43,031 nucleotides of DNA from Desulfobulbus propionicus. Its GTDB lineage: Bacteria > Desulfobacterota > Desulfobulbia > Desulfobulbales > Desulfobulbaceae. Location: contig PDQK01000010.1 in NCBI GenBank assembly GCA_002746685.1, forward strand, positions 1-43,031, read 5' to 3'. The notes under the pieces were generated by a model. It made no database searches. It was not told where the DNA came from and saw only the letters and a program-made list of their open reading frames with translations. Numbering within the stretch: the first letter of the stretch is position 1; each line of letters begins with the position of its first letter. Of the stretch, positions 35,099 to 43,031 are shown one piece after another. Made by a program: the position numbers and the translations under genes.

Positions 35099-35418
35099 AA
35101 CATAACTCCGTCGTTTACTCATCGGTTACGGAAGTAGTCGTCCCACTTTTTGGACCACTCCCCTGTTTCACCTTGTTATCTTTTCTTATTAAAAAAAACA
35201 TTTAGGTACAAATTACCGCAAAACAACATGCAAAACAACTGTATAATCAAAATGTTAGCATGTTAAAGCCTGTCTCAGCACTCAGTCAACACCATCCAAT
35301 TACACCCCAGTGAACAGCGAGCCCTTTACTGTCCAACAGTCTTGTCTTTACAGGTAACTGCTGGTAAAGTTTACTTGCCTACTTTTCGTTTTTTCCTTCC
35401 TTCTTATGGTGGATAATC
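35099..35418. other. Intergenic region before the cysteine desulfidase gene
   Basis: About 320 bases without a gene. It contains a GTCC/GGAC hairpin at 35140-35155 that resembles two others in the window, and a good -10 hexamer TATAAT at 35242-35247 with no matching -35. An 11-base AACTGCTGGTA stretch and pyrimidine runs precede the desulfidase gene. Confidence 0.45.
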
Positions 35419-36639
35419 ATGAAATCTGTTCAGCAAACACTTAAAAAAGCTCTTGAAATCACCTCAGGTTGTACTGAACCAGCTGCCATCGCATATTGTG
35501 CAAGCTTTGCAGGCAAATATCTTGACGAGCCAGTAGAAGAAATCCTGCTCACAATTGATCAGCGTACATATAAAAATGCATTTGCAGCGGGTATTCCTCA
35601 TGCTGGTGATCGTAAGGGAACGGAATGGGCCTTAGTGCTGGGTTTTGTGACAGCCAGTCCTGAAAAACGGCTTTCACTGTTTACCCAACTTACTCCAGAG
35701 CTGCTTACCCAGGCTGATACACTCCATGATAAAAAGAGTATAACTGTTACACTCAAAGACATGGAAGGGCTTCTTATCGATATTCAAGCTAAAGGAGCTA
35801 CGCATTCAGTACATAGCGTGCTTAAAGGAGGCCATACACGAGTTCACCATTTAAGCAAAAATGGAGTAGATATCCAACTCGGCGATCTCATCGATCGTGC
35901 TACTGATGAAAGTTATTTTACTTTCAGTCCTGATTGCTTTGAGGTGCAGAACTGGCCTGATATGATCGAGTCCTTATATAACGATGCTGAAATGCAGGAA
36001 TTGGTTCGCCAGGGAATCGCTTATAATATGGCCGCTGCACTGCATGGTCAACAATATATACCACAGCTCGGCAACGACGCTGAACACCTTGTCATGGGGG
36101 CGATCTATTCCAGGATGAATGGTGACCCTATTCCAGTGATGAGTTGTGCCGGTTCTGGCAACAAGGGCCTGACGTCTTTCATCCCGGTGGTCACCTTCTC
36201 CAGAAATAAGCAACGCGGGGAAGAGGCTGAGATAAAAGCAGTGCTTGTTGCCGTGTTACTCACCACCCTGATCACCTCCCGTTTTGGCGAAGTCTCCTCT
36301 GTGTGTGGCGCTCAATATGCTGCAGGTGCAGGCATCATTGGCGGTATCCTCTACCTGCGAGATGAGATGCATCTCTTTGAAGGAGCCTATAATAACTTTG
36401 TTTCTGCAACCAGTGGTGGTTTTTGTGATGGAGCAAAGGGCAGCTGCTCCATGCGTGGTTCAACAGCCGTTTCGGGAGCACTCAATGCTATTCAACATGC
36501 AGAGGCAGGATTTATTGTTTCAGCACGGGATGGCTTTCTTGGACAAACCTTTCTTGAAACCTTGGATAACCTGCAAAAGTACAATCCCCTTATTGCCAGG
36601 TTTGAACTTGAAACCATTAAAATCCTGAAAGACAAGTAA
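35419..36639 (+). CDS. [4Fe-4S] L-cysteine desulfidase, CyuA/UPF0597 family
   Basis: A 406-residue cytosolic enzyme of the UPF0597/serine dehydratase-alpha-like family (CyuA, formerly YhaM). It splits L-cysteine to pyruvate, ammonia and sulfide. The N-terminal signature TSGCTEPAAIAYC holds Cys18. Cys296 (VCGAQYAAG), Cys336 and Cys343 (FCDGAKGSC) follow; the spacing 40 and 7 between the last three matches the cluster ligands known from the archaeal L-cysteine desulfidase. GSGNKG also fits the family. All cluster cysteines are present, so it should be active. GGTGG precedes the ATG. An L-serine dehydratase role is less likely but not excluded. The L,D-transpeptidase gene follows after 24 bases. 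Confidence 0.9.
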   Translation: MKSVQQTLKKALEITSGCTEPAAIAYCASFAGKYLDEPVEEILLTIDQRTYKNAFAAGIPHAGDRKGTEWALVLGFVTASPEKRLSLFTQLTPELLTQADTLHDKKSITVTLKDMEGLLIDIQAKGATHSVHSVLKGGHTRVHHLSKNGVDIQLGDLIDRATDESYFTFSPDCFEVQNWPDMIESLYNDAEMQELVRQGIAYNMAAALHGQQYIPQLGNDAEHLVMGAIYSRMNGDPIPVMSCAGSGNKGLTSFIPVVTFSRNKQRGEEAEIKAVLVAVLLTTLITSRFGEVSSVCGAQYAAGAGIIGGILYLRDEMHLFEGAYNNFVSATSGGFCDGAKGSCSMRGSTAVSGALNAIQHAEAGFIVSARDGFLGQTFLETLDNLQKYNPLIARFELETIKILKDK

Positions 36640-36663
36640 CCGCAATAGCCCTGCTCATTTCCC

Positions 36664-38307
36664 ATGTCTTTAATGAAAATCGCTCAACTCATGATCTGTT
36701 CATGTATTCCCTGGATCACCTTGCTTTGGTATTGCCTGCTCCCAGGCACAGCCCAAGCAAATCTCACGCATCCTCAGCAAACACTGCTGCCTGAAGACAT
36801 TGAACATATCGTAGAGCAACTCTATCAAGAAAATAATTACAGCCCACTGTGGCTCACGGAAAAAGGGATAAAACCCCAGGCAAGAGTAATCGTTGATGTC
36901 CTGACCAATTCCTACCAGGAAGGGCTCAATCCAGAAGATTACCTGCTCTCTGTAATACTTCAACACTGGAACCACTATGACACCAAGGGAAGAGCCTATC
37001 TTGACCTCCTGCTCACCAAGGGGCTGGCTCGCTACATTGCAGATATCCAGGGTGGCCGTATCAACCCCTGCATGCTTGACCCAGAACTCTTTGCCGCTGC
37101 TCGTCATCCCGGCACAAGCACTTTAACGCTGCTTAAATACAGCGTTGGGGCACAGGACCTGGCAGGGTATCTGAAAAATCTCTTGCCTTCACATAAGGAT
37201 TACATCCTCCTTAAGGAGACCCTCAAAAAATACCGTGAAATCGCTGCGACAACCCCTTGGGGAGTGATTCCTGATGGAGCAACACTCCGGCCGGGAATGA
37301 TTGATCGGCGAGTACCGCTGATTATCAAGCGGTTGCACGCCACTGGTGATCTTGCTTCAACCGGTTTTAGCGGTCAACGCTACGATGGTGCTGCGGTTGC
37401 AGGGGTACAGCATTTTCAAACCAGGTTTGGCCTGAAACCAGATGGTATAATTGGCAGCAAAACCTTGAAAGCCATGAACCGGCCAGTGGAGGAACTCACC
37501 CGGCAAATCCTGATCAACATGGAACGTTGGCGCTGGCTCCCCCACCACTTACTTGGACGTCAAATTCTGGTTAACATTGCAGGATACAAGCTACGCGTAC
37601 TTGAAGGTGAGCAAACCGCACTTGAAATGCCGGTCATTGTCGGCCAGATTTACCATAAAACGCCGATATTCAGCGATGAGATGCAGCATATAGTGATCAA
37701 CCCGTACTGGAATATACCGCTTAGCATCGCAACGTACGAAACCCTTCCCAACCAGATAGATGATCCCAATTATCTCACGGACAATCAGATCAAAGTGTTT
37801 GAAGGCTGGGATCATAACAGTGAGCCCATTGAACCGGAAGCTATAGACTGGGCCAGCCTTGGTGAAGGCATCAGAAAATATCGTTTCCGCCAGGAGCCAG
37901 GCCCGCAAAACGCTTTGGGTCGATTCAAATTCATCTTTCCCAATAAACATAGCGTGTATCTCCACGATACATCAGCCCATTACCTCTTCAACAGCAACAG
38001 CAGAGCCTTCAGCCACGGCTGTATCCGGGTCAGTGAGCCAGCTAAACTTGCCCACTACCTGCTCAAAGATAATCTCAAGCCCTGGGATGAAGCAGCCATC
38101 GCCGATCAGCTTGAAAGTGGCGAGCGAAAAGTTGTGCTGCTCAATGACCCCGTTCCTGTGCATATCCTTTACAGAACCGTTGATGTGGATCATGAAACAA
38201 AAGAGGTCTTCTTTTATCCCGATATCTACGGGCGAGATGCACAGTTACTCAGCAGCTTTTTTACCAGCGAAAACCACAGTATCTGTCTCTACCCTCCCAT
38301 CAAATAA
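36664..38307 (+). CDS. L,D-transpeptidase, YcbB/LdtD type
   Basis: A 547-residue exported cell-wall enzyme that makes 3-3 (meso-DAP to meso-DAP) cross-links. Order of parts: signal peptide or anchor (about 1-32, WITLLWYCLLPGTAQA), an N-terminal scaffold domain, a PG_binding_1 domain near 235-275 (AAVAGVQHFQTRFGLKPDGIIG), and a YkuD catalytic domain with HDTSAHYLF and SHGCIRVS, catalytic Cys453. The domain order and length match the E. coli YcbB type. The ATG has no good ribosome-binding site; an alternative start at 36676 is no better. It probably shares a transcript with the desulfidase gene. Confidence 0.93.
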   Translation: MSLMKIAQLMICSCIPWITLLWYCLLPGTAQANLTHPQQTLLPEDIEHIVEQLYQENNYSPLWLTEKGIKPQARVIVDVLTNSYQEGLNPEDYLLSVILQHWNHYDTKGRAYLDLLLTKGLARYIADIQGGRINPCMLDPELFAAARHPGTSTLTLLKYSVGAQDLAGYLKNLLPSHKDYILLKETLKKYREIAATTPWGVIPDGATLRPGMIDRRVPLIIKRLHATGDLASTGFSGQRYDGAAVAGVQHFQTRFGLKPDGIIGSKTLKAMNRPVEELTRQILINMERWRWLPHHLLGRQILVNIAGYKLRVLEGEQTALEMPVIVGQIYHKTPIFSDEMQHIVINPYWNIPLSIATYETLPNQIDDPNYLTDNQIKVFEGWDHNSEPIEPEAIDWASLGEGIRKYRFRQEPGPQNALGRFKFIFPNKHSVYLHDTSAHYLFNSNSRAFSHGCIRVSEPAKLAHYLLKDNLKPWDEAAIADQLESGERKVVLLNDPVPVHILYRTVDVDHETKEVFFYPDIYGRDAQLLSSFFTSENHSICLYPPIK

Positions 38308-38602
38308 CTACCGGCAAATCCGGTTGGTTAGCAGCTCTTCTAAGGGAAAAACATCACTGGGGAATATCTCTGGGTACAATTCATCCACAAAAAGCTCAAA
38401 GGCTTGTGTAACTTTTCTGTCTGGAACAAACCCAAGAGAGCAGATGTATTTCTACATAATTACAAGAAGCTACCTTGCACTTCCTCCAATTCTCGCTTTA
38501 ACTGTATCAGCGGGATGTTGGCATCAAGAAGTGAAGCGTTGCACCAATCACGGGGGCTGTACTTCAGTGGTATTCTCTGTTGCTGCCGTGTAACTGGTCA
38601 CG
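38308..38602 (-). pseudogene. Frame-shifted remnant of a gene facing the L,D-transpeptidase
   Basis: Two protein-like segments occur in different minus-strand frames. One (38460 to about 38602) includes SLLDANIPLIQLKRELEEVQ and ends in TAA. The other (38308-38451) includes FVPDRKVTQAFELFVDELYP and PSDVFPLEELLTNRICR, ending in TAG that directly abuts the L,D-transpeptidase stop. Neither has a start codon. They look like the disrupted 3' half of one gene. Family not recognised. Confidence 0.45.
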
Positions 38603-38632
38603 GGTGCAACAGAATTGTGCAAGCACTCTTTT
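38543..38632 (+). repeat. Dispersed intergenic repeat, units 1a and 1b
   Basis: Unit 1a starts ACCAATCACGG (38543), unit 1b starts TAACTGGTCACGGG (38591). Unit 1b matches the minus-strand copy at 256-285 at 25 of 30 positions by hand. The pair as a whole matches 38824-38920. Confidence 0.65.
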
Positions 38633-39293
38633 GAGCAGCTCAAGCGAACAACGTGAGACTCTGTGTACAAGAGTTTGCAAAATGGTGTGTGGAGAACATG
38701 TACTACCTGGCCGCAGCCCATGATACCAGTAAAAAAAATTTGGTACACGCCCTAGACCTTTGATAGAATCAACAGTGAAGCTTAATGGAGTAAAAGCACT
38801 CATTGTACGTAACATTTATGGTAACCAATCACTGGAGCTATCCTCCAGCATTATTCTTTGCTTCTGACGTGTAACTGGTCTCGGTTGCTTTAGATTTGTG
38901 CAAGCACTCTTTTTTGCTATACAAGAGTATGCGGAAAAGAGTGAGCGTGCACAGATGAAGTGCCCATGATCAGTTACCATTTATGAGGTCGTCTGTATAC
39001 TCCTGGTCTTAACAGTGACCAATATTTTACAGCGTCCCCATGATCTTTCAAAAATCGGGGTTGAACGAATTCTCGTTCTCCTGAGCATTGCCGTGTGTTT
39101 TATATCTATTCAGCTTGTAAAAGTTAGAGAGGGTCCCAGGAATTCGGACCACCCTTTTGAGTATAACTCGTTGCACTTACTGGGGATCTGAGAAAAAACT
39201 TAAAATCTCGCTAAGAGCGATTGTATATTGTTAAATTTTCGAACAATTTCGGTTCCAATGTCAAGACAGTCTATTAAATTTTTGAGGCCTAGC
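38633..39293. other. Gene-poor stretch of degenerate sequence
   Basis: It contains the second repeat copy, a 54-residue minus-strand frame (38816-38980) that runs through that copy, and a GGTCC/GGACC hairpin at 39133-39151. No gene is recognised. The promoter of the secreted-protein operon should be near the right end; TATATT at 39224-39229 could be a -10. Confidence 0.5.
38824..38920 (+). repeat. Dispersed intergenic repeat, units 2a and 2b
   Basis: An imperfect second copy of the 38543-38632 element. The best-kept blocks are ACCAATCAC, GTGTAACTGGTC and TTGTGCAAGCACTCTTTT. Similarity continues past the ends (ACAAGAGT at both copies), so the duplicated segment is about 130-165 bases. Confidence 0.65.
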
Positions 39294-42260
39294 ATGAAAC
39301 GTCTGCATGCCCTTGTTTACCCATTTTCTATAATTTCTATCCTCTTTGTTCTAGCCGCAACAAGCTATGCAGATTGCCCAGATGAAGGGTTAGGCGATAG
39401 GTCTACTGGCGCATCCGCTTCATCAGTAGACCCCAATGAGTTAACAGGGCCTTCAGGGTATGGAGATCGAAATTTTATAGCTGCAGGAAGCCTTCTCGCC
39501 TATCGAATTGACTTTGAAAATGATGCAGAAGCAGCAGTTCCGGCTCAACAGGTGGATATCACAAATGATCTGGACGAAAAGCTGGACTGGGAATCATTTG
39601 AGTTAACAGAAGTTGGTTTTGGGGACATTTTTATCACCGTGCCACCAGGAACTTCACAATTTGAAACGCAGGCTCAAATGACTTATGAAGGCGTAACCTT
39701 TGAGGTAGTGATTGATGCCGGGATAGACACTGGCACGGGGCAAATCTATGCACATTTTTATTCCGTTGATCCTCAGACAGGTTTACCTCCATCTGTGGAC
39801 ATAGGATTTCTACCTCCGGAAGATGAAACAGGCAGAGGGAAAGGTCACGTCAGCTATATTATTAACCATGATAAGGAGTTGCCCGAATTCACCGAAATAA
39901 GGAATATAGCACTGATTGTTTTTGATAAAGGAGAAAAAATTTACACAAATCAGGTTGACCCGCATGATCCTTCGCAGGGCACTGACCCTGCAAAAGAAGC
40001 TCTTATCACAATTGATACCAATGACCCGACCAGTTCCATTGTCCATATCGAACAGCTCACTGAAGACACTTATAATATCGTTTGGGGCGGGTATGATGGA
40101 GGGTCTGATATTGCTGGATATGATATTTATTACCGCGACAGCGAGAATAGCAGTTGGGAACGTTGGTTAAATAATACCCGGGAGACCAGTGGTGAGTTTA
40201 CCGGTACCCGCGGACACTGCTATGAATTTCGTGTAGTCAGCACAGATAATGTTGGGCATGTAGAGGACAAGGAAGCGTTTCCTGAAAATACTGTTTCCAT
40301 TCCAGGGCCAACAGACAGTGATAAGGATGGAGTCCTTGACGTTGAAGATAATTGTCCAGCTCTGGCAAATGAAGAGCAATCTGATCTTGACGGCGATGGG
40401 GCAGGGGATGCTTGTGATCCCGATGATGATGGAGACGGCATTGCTGATGATCAGGATAATTGTCCACTCATCTCAAATAATAGCCAGGCAGATTTAGATG
40501 GAGATGGCCAGGGAGCGCCCTGTGATCCTGATGACGATGGTGATAATATTCTCGATGTAGATGATAATTGCCCGGTAACAGCAAATGCAGGGCAGGAAGA
40601 CCTGGATGGTGATGGCCAGGGGGATAGCTGTGACCTTGATGACGATAATGATTCAGTACCTGACATTTCTGATAATTGCCCACTAGTTTCAAATACTGAC
40701 CAGAACGATCTGGATAGCGATAGCATCGGCGATGCATGTGACCCGGATCAGGATGGGGATAATATTGGAAATGATTCTGATAACTGCCCATTAATCGCCA
40801 ATCCTGAACAACGCAACAGTGATGATGATGATTTAGGGGACCTATGCGACCCCGATGATGATAATGATAAAATTGCTGACAATGTTGATAATTGTCCTTT
40901 AACAGCCAATACCGACCAGGCAAACCTTGATATGGATGGATTGGGCGACGCTTGCGATCCTGACGATGACGGTGATTCAGTTGCTGATGAAATAGATAAC
41001 TGTCCTGTTATCTCCAATACAGATCAGGAAGATTTCGACATCGACGGTTTGGGTGATGCGTGCGACCTTGATAAAGACGGGGATGGTATCGAGAATACAA
41101 ATGATAATTGTCCTCTTGCCGTGAACCCTGAACAAACTGATCTTGATAGCGATGGGCAGGGAGACGCCTGTGATTTGGATGATGATGGCGATAATGTGGC
41201 TGATACTGAAGATAACTGCCCAAGAGTTATTAATACCGATCAAATTGATTTTGATAACGACGGACAAGGCGACCTCTGTGATGCTTGCCCTGAGGATTTT
41301 GAAAACGACATTGATGGCGATGGTATTTGTGGCAACATGGATAACTGCCCAACCATATCCAATTCTGATCAAGATGATTCTGATGGCGATGGATTGGGAG
41401 ATGTTTGTGATCAACAAGTCTGCGGCAATGGCGTAGTTGAAGACAGTGAACTTTGTGATGATGGCAACAGTTTAGATGGTGATGGCTGTTCCTCGCGATG
41501 TGTTTATGAGACAAGTTTGGCCATCTCTCGCGCAAAGGTTAATTGGCGTAAAGGGATAATTTCCTACAAAGGATACATTGACCTGCCACCAGCTGTTATA
41601 CCTCTAAATATATCTCCTCAAAGTAATGTTGAAATCCAGATAGGTACACTCCCGCCTGTTACCCCAGCTCCTGTCAACTTCAAGGTTAGAGGGAAAAATA
41701 AAAAAGTTTGGATTAAAAAAGACTGGGATATCTATAAAAAATACAAGATTAAATGGTTTGGGCAGATTTTTGATTATGATGGCCCCATTGGAATTGAAGC
41801 CAGTTACATAGATCATGAATCAAGCAACATCGTGTTGAATCGTAAAGACTATGAAGGCGAATATACTGTAACAATCGGTGCAGTGATCATTCATGTTGCA
41901 GCAGATAACACCGTAACAACAATCCCTTCCATCGATGAAGATGATATCGATACTGATGACGATGGTGAAATTGAACTGGACATTCCCGTAGGCCTTGATG
42001 CCAGTGTAGCGTTTGTTCTCTCACGACCTGGGCATCAGGATATACCCATCAGCATTACCGAACATTCCGTTGCCTCAAATGGTCGCTTTAAGATGAAAGT
42101 ATACTTTAACCCGCAAGGGCACAACGGACTTGATATGGCCCCAAGAATTCAGCTCAAGATGAGCTTGGGCGAGATGGAGTACACCGCGTATTCAACGATC
42201 GATTCTAACTGGAAATCTATTAAAGCTAAAAAGTGGAAATACGCTTCAGAGGTGCATTAA
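39294..42260 (+). CDS. Secreted protein with ten thrombospondin type-3 calcium repeats
   Basis: 988 residues from the ATG at 39294, which has GAGG upstream and a signal peptide ([26 protein letters not shown]). Residues about 46-230 are a beta-rich domain starting [12 protein letters not shown], a motif common in large secreted proteins. A fibronectin III-like domain follows (about 240-330, [20 protein letters not shown]). Then come ten 36-residue thrombospondin type-3 repeats (about 340-706, each with DNCP and D-x-D-x-D-G loops, expected to bind many Ca2+ ions). A cysteine-rich DUF4215-like motif ([16 protein letters not shown]) comes next, and then a beta-rich C-terminus. It is probably cell-surface or extracellular. 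The next secreted gene starts at the base after its stop. Confidence 0.88.
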   Translation: MKRLHALVYPFSIISILFVLAATSYADCPDEGLGDRSTGASASSVDPNELTGPSGYGDRNFIAAGSLLAYRIDFENDAEAAVPAQQVDITNDLDEKLDWESFELTEVGFGDIFITVPPGTSQFETQAQMTYEGVTFEVVIDAGIDTGTGQIYAHFYSVDPQTGLPPSVDIGFLPPEDETGRGKGHVSYIINHDKELPEFTEIRNIALIVFDKGEKIYTNQVDPHDPSQGTDPAKEALITIDTNDPTSSIVHIEQLTEDTYNIVWGGYDGGSDIAGYDIYYRDSENSSWERWLNNTRETSGEFTGTRGHCYEFRVVSTDNVGHVEDKEAFPENTVSIPGPTDSDKDGVLDVEDNCPALANEEQSDLDGDGAGDACDPDDDGDGIADDQDNCPLISNNSQADLDGDGQGAPCDPDDDGDNILDVDDNCPVTANAGQEDLDGDGQGDSCDLDDDNDSVPDISDNCPLVSNTDQNDLDSDSIGDACDPDQDGDNIGNDSDNCPLIANPEQRNSDDDDLGDLCDPDDDNDKIADNVDNCPLTANTDQANLDMDGLGDACDPDDDGDSVADEIDNCPVISNTDQEDFDIDGLGDACDLDKDGDGIENTNDNCPLAVNPEQTDLDSDGQGDACDLDDDGDNVADTEDNCPRVINTDQIDFDNDGQGDLCDACPEDFENDIDGDGICGNMDNCPTISNSDQDDSDGDGLGDVCDQQVCGNGVVEDSELCDDGNSLDGDGCSSRCVYETSLAISRAKVNWRKGIISYKGYIDLPPAVIPLNISPQSNVEIQIGTLPPVTPAPVNFKVRGKNKKVWIKKDWDIYKKYKIKWFGQIFDYDGPIGIEASYIDHESSNIVLNRKDYEGEYTVTIGAVIIHVAADNTVTTIPSIDEDDIDTDDDGEIELDIPVGLDASVAFVLSRPGHQDIPISITEHSVASNGRFKMKVYFNPQGHNGLDMAPRIQLKMSLGEMEYTAYSTIDSNWKSIKAKKWKYASEVH
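40315..41412 (+). repeat. Coding array of ten ~108-bp TSP3 units
   Basis: Each unit encodes one DNCP...Q...D-x-D-x-x-G-D-x-C-D module; the register is kept over about 1.1 kb, with the ninth linker replaced by a shorter DACPEDFEN variant. Units are diverged at DNA level, so the array is old or under codon drift. Confidence 0.9.
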
Positions 42261-43031
42261 ATGAAACGATTATTTTTGGCTCAAAAGCACTCTTTCCATA
42301 ATTTCAAGAAGTACGTTTTAGGCAATAGCATGGATACTTCTAACCACCTCTCTTCTGCAAAAAGGCTTCAACAGCTTCTTACCATTTCCCTGTTGATAGC
42401 GGTTTTCTCGCTGATTGCAGCGGTACCAGGAATGGCTGCAAATGTAACATGGATAAATCCCGAAAATGGGAATTGGAATACTGCCGCAAACTGGAGTACA
42501 GGAACCGTTCCAACAGCTAATGATGATGTTTACATAAATGTAGAGGGTACATATTCAGTCTCTATAACGGGATCAATCAATACCAATTCTATTACCATTG
42601 GTGGAGCTGAGGGAATCCAGACTCTTATAGCTGAAGGTGCTACCATTGAAGGTAACATTATGAATTATGGTAGAGTTATAGTCCGTCATACCAGCACCTT
42701 TAATAGCACTTTTGAGAATGGTGCAAGTGGTAAAGTAATGATTCAGGGTGTTTATGGACACCACGCCAAGATGATTTCAACCACGGATATTATTAATCGT
42801 GGTACTGTCGAATTAACCAATAATCATTACAACAATTCATCTACGCTGAATATTACCAACAATAAAAAGCTCATAAATCATGGTACAATTCGTTCTCTAT
42901 ATGGAAAAACTGGTGGATCCAGAACAATTTACGGGTCTATAGATAATCAGGGAACACTTGATGTAACAAACCACAACTTAACATTCGGCAGCAATGCTTC
43001 CTTTTTTAACAACGGGAGTGTCGTAGTTGGG
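42261..43031 (+). CDS. Exported adhesin-like beta-helix protein, 3' end outside the window
   Basis: 257 codons are open to the window edge without a stop. The ATG begins at the base after the previous stop and has GAGGTG upstream, so the two genes are translationally coupled. The N-terminus is an extended signal peptide (hydrophobic core LLTISLLIAVFSLIAAVPGMAA at about residues 38-60; second possible start at 42330). The mature part opens with a NPENGNWNTAANWSTG segment of the kind found in autotransporter-type surface proteins, then repeats short beta strands rich in Asn, Thr and Gly (NRGTVELTNNH, NHGTIRSL, NQGTLDVTNHN). It is probably a right-handed beta-helix adhesin or surface polymer. 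Its export route is not visible here. Confidence 0.75.
   Translation, partial: MKRLFLAQKHSFHNFKKYVLGNSMDTSNHLSSAKRLQQLLTISLLIAVFSLIAAVPGMAANVTWINPENGNWNTAANWSTGTVPTANDDVYINVEGTYSVSITGSINTNSITIGGAEGIQTLIAEGATIEGNIMNYGRVIVRHTSTFNSTFENGASGKVMIQGVYGHHAKMISTTDIINRGTVELTNNHYNNSSTLNITNNKKLINHGTIRSLYGKTGGSRTIYGSIDNQGTLDVTNHNLTFGSNASFFNNGSVVVG

Noticed and set aside
38816..38980. A 54-residue minus-strand open frame in the gene-poor region.
   Set aside because: It runs through a degenerate repeat, its partner copy is not open in the same frame, and there is no ribosome-binding site. Treated as repeat sequence.
40315..41412. Periodic repeats of about 108 bases, possible CRISPR or satellite.
   Set aside because: They encode thrombospondin type-3 modules in one open frame with diverged DNA.

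Overview
This is a roughly 43 kb chromosomal stretch of an anaerobic, Gram-negative bacterium. I infer a member of the Desulfobacterota, most likely Desulfobulbales-like. The grounds are a 12-haem periplasmic cytochrome c, a radical-SAM haem synthase of the sulfate-reducer type (AhbD), a [4Fe-4S] cysteine desulfidase of the CyuA family, and outer-membrane genes (TolC, OmpA-like). This is inference: no 16S rRNA gene, dsr/apr gene or tRNA was seen.

Layout. 1-394: a non-coding, structured left edge with the terminator of the aminotransferase. 395-5126 (minus): NAD synthetase, multihaem cytochrome c and an aspartate-type aminotransferase. 5503-9609 (minus): cold-shock protein, MltG lytic transglycosylase and Lon. 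9857-12045: a left-handed beta-helix acyltransferase-like protein, a small membrane protein and a coiled-coil protein, packed with overlapping ends. 12077-15489 (minus): TrkH, TrkA and a UspA protein. 15609-21113 (plus): AhbD, HemE, an HD-domain protein, an OmpA-like protein and a beta-CASP ribonuclease. 21169-22819 (minus): an HDOD regulator behind a consensus sigma-70 promoter, and an exported protein made of ten 11-residue repeats. 23169-29942 (plus): TolC / adaptor / RND permease efflux operon continuing into a LysE-type exporter and TrmO. 30056-30865: an AT-rich methyltransferase, probably acquired. 30974-38307: a BASS-type transporter, an exported Ig-like protein with an L7/L12-like domain, YkgJ, a broken gene, a HAD phosphatase, a small acidic protein, the cysteine desulfidase and an L,D-transpeptidase. 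38308-39293: about 1 kb of gene remnants and degenerate repeats. 39294-43031: two adjacent secreted proteins, one with ten thrombospondin type-3 calcium repeats, the other an adhesin-like protein cut by the window edge.

Most genes are housekeeping or cell-envelope functions. The less ordinary points are: a glutamine-dependent NAD synthetase whose glutaminase cysteine is glycine; ahbD beside hemE, which belong to different haem routes; a perfect 21-bp tandem duplication filling the hemE leader; a tryptophan-laddered 11-mer repeat protein; an exported L7/L12-fold domain; and a degenerate intergenic repeat present in at least five units at three places. No CRISPR array, complete insertion sequence, rRNA or tRNA was found. 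Several starts appear to be GTG or TTG.
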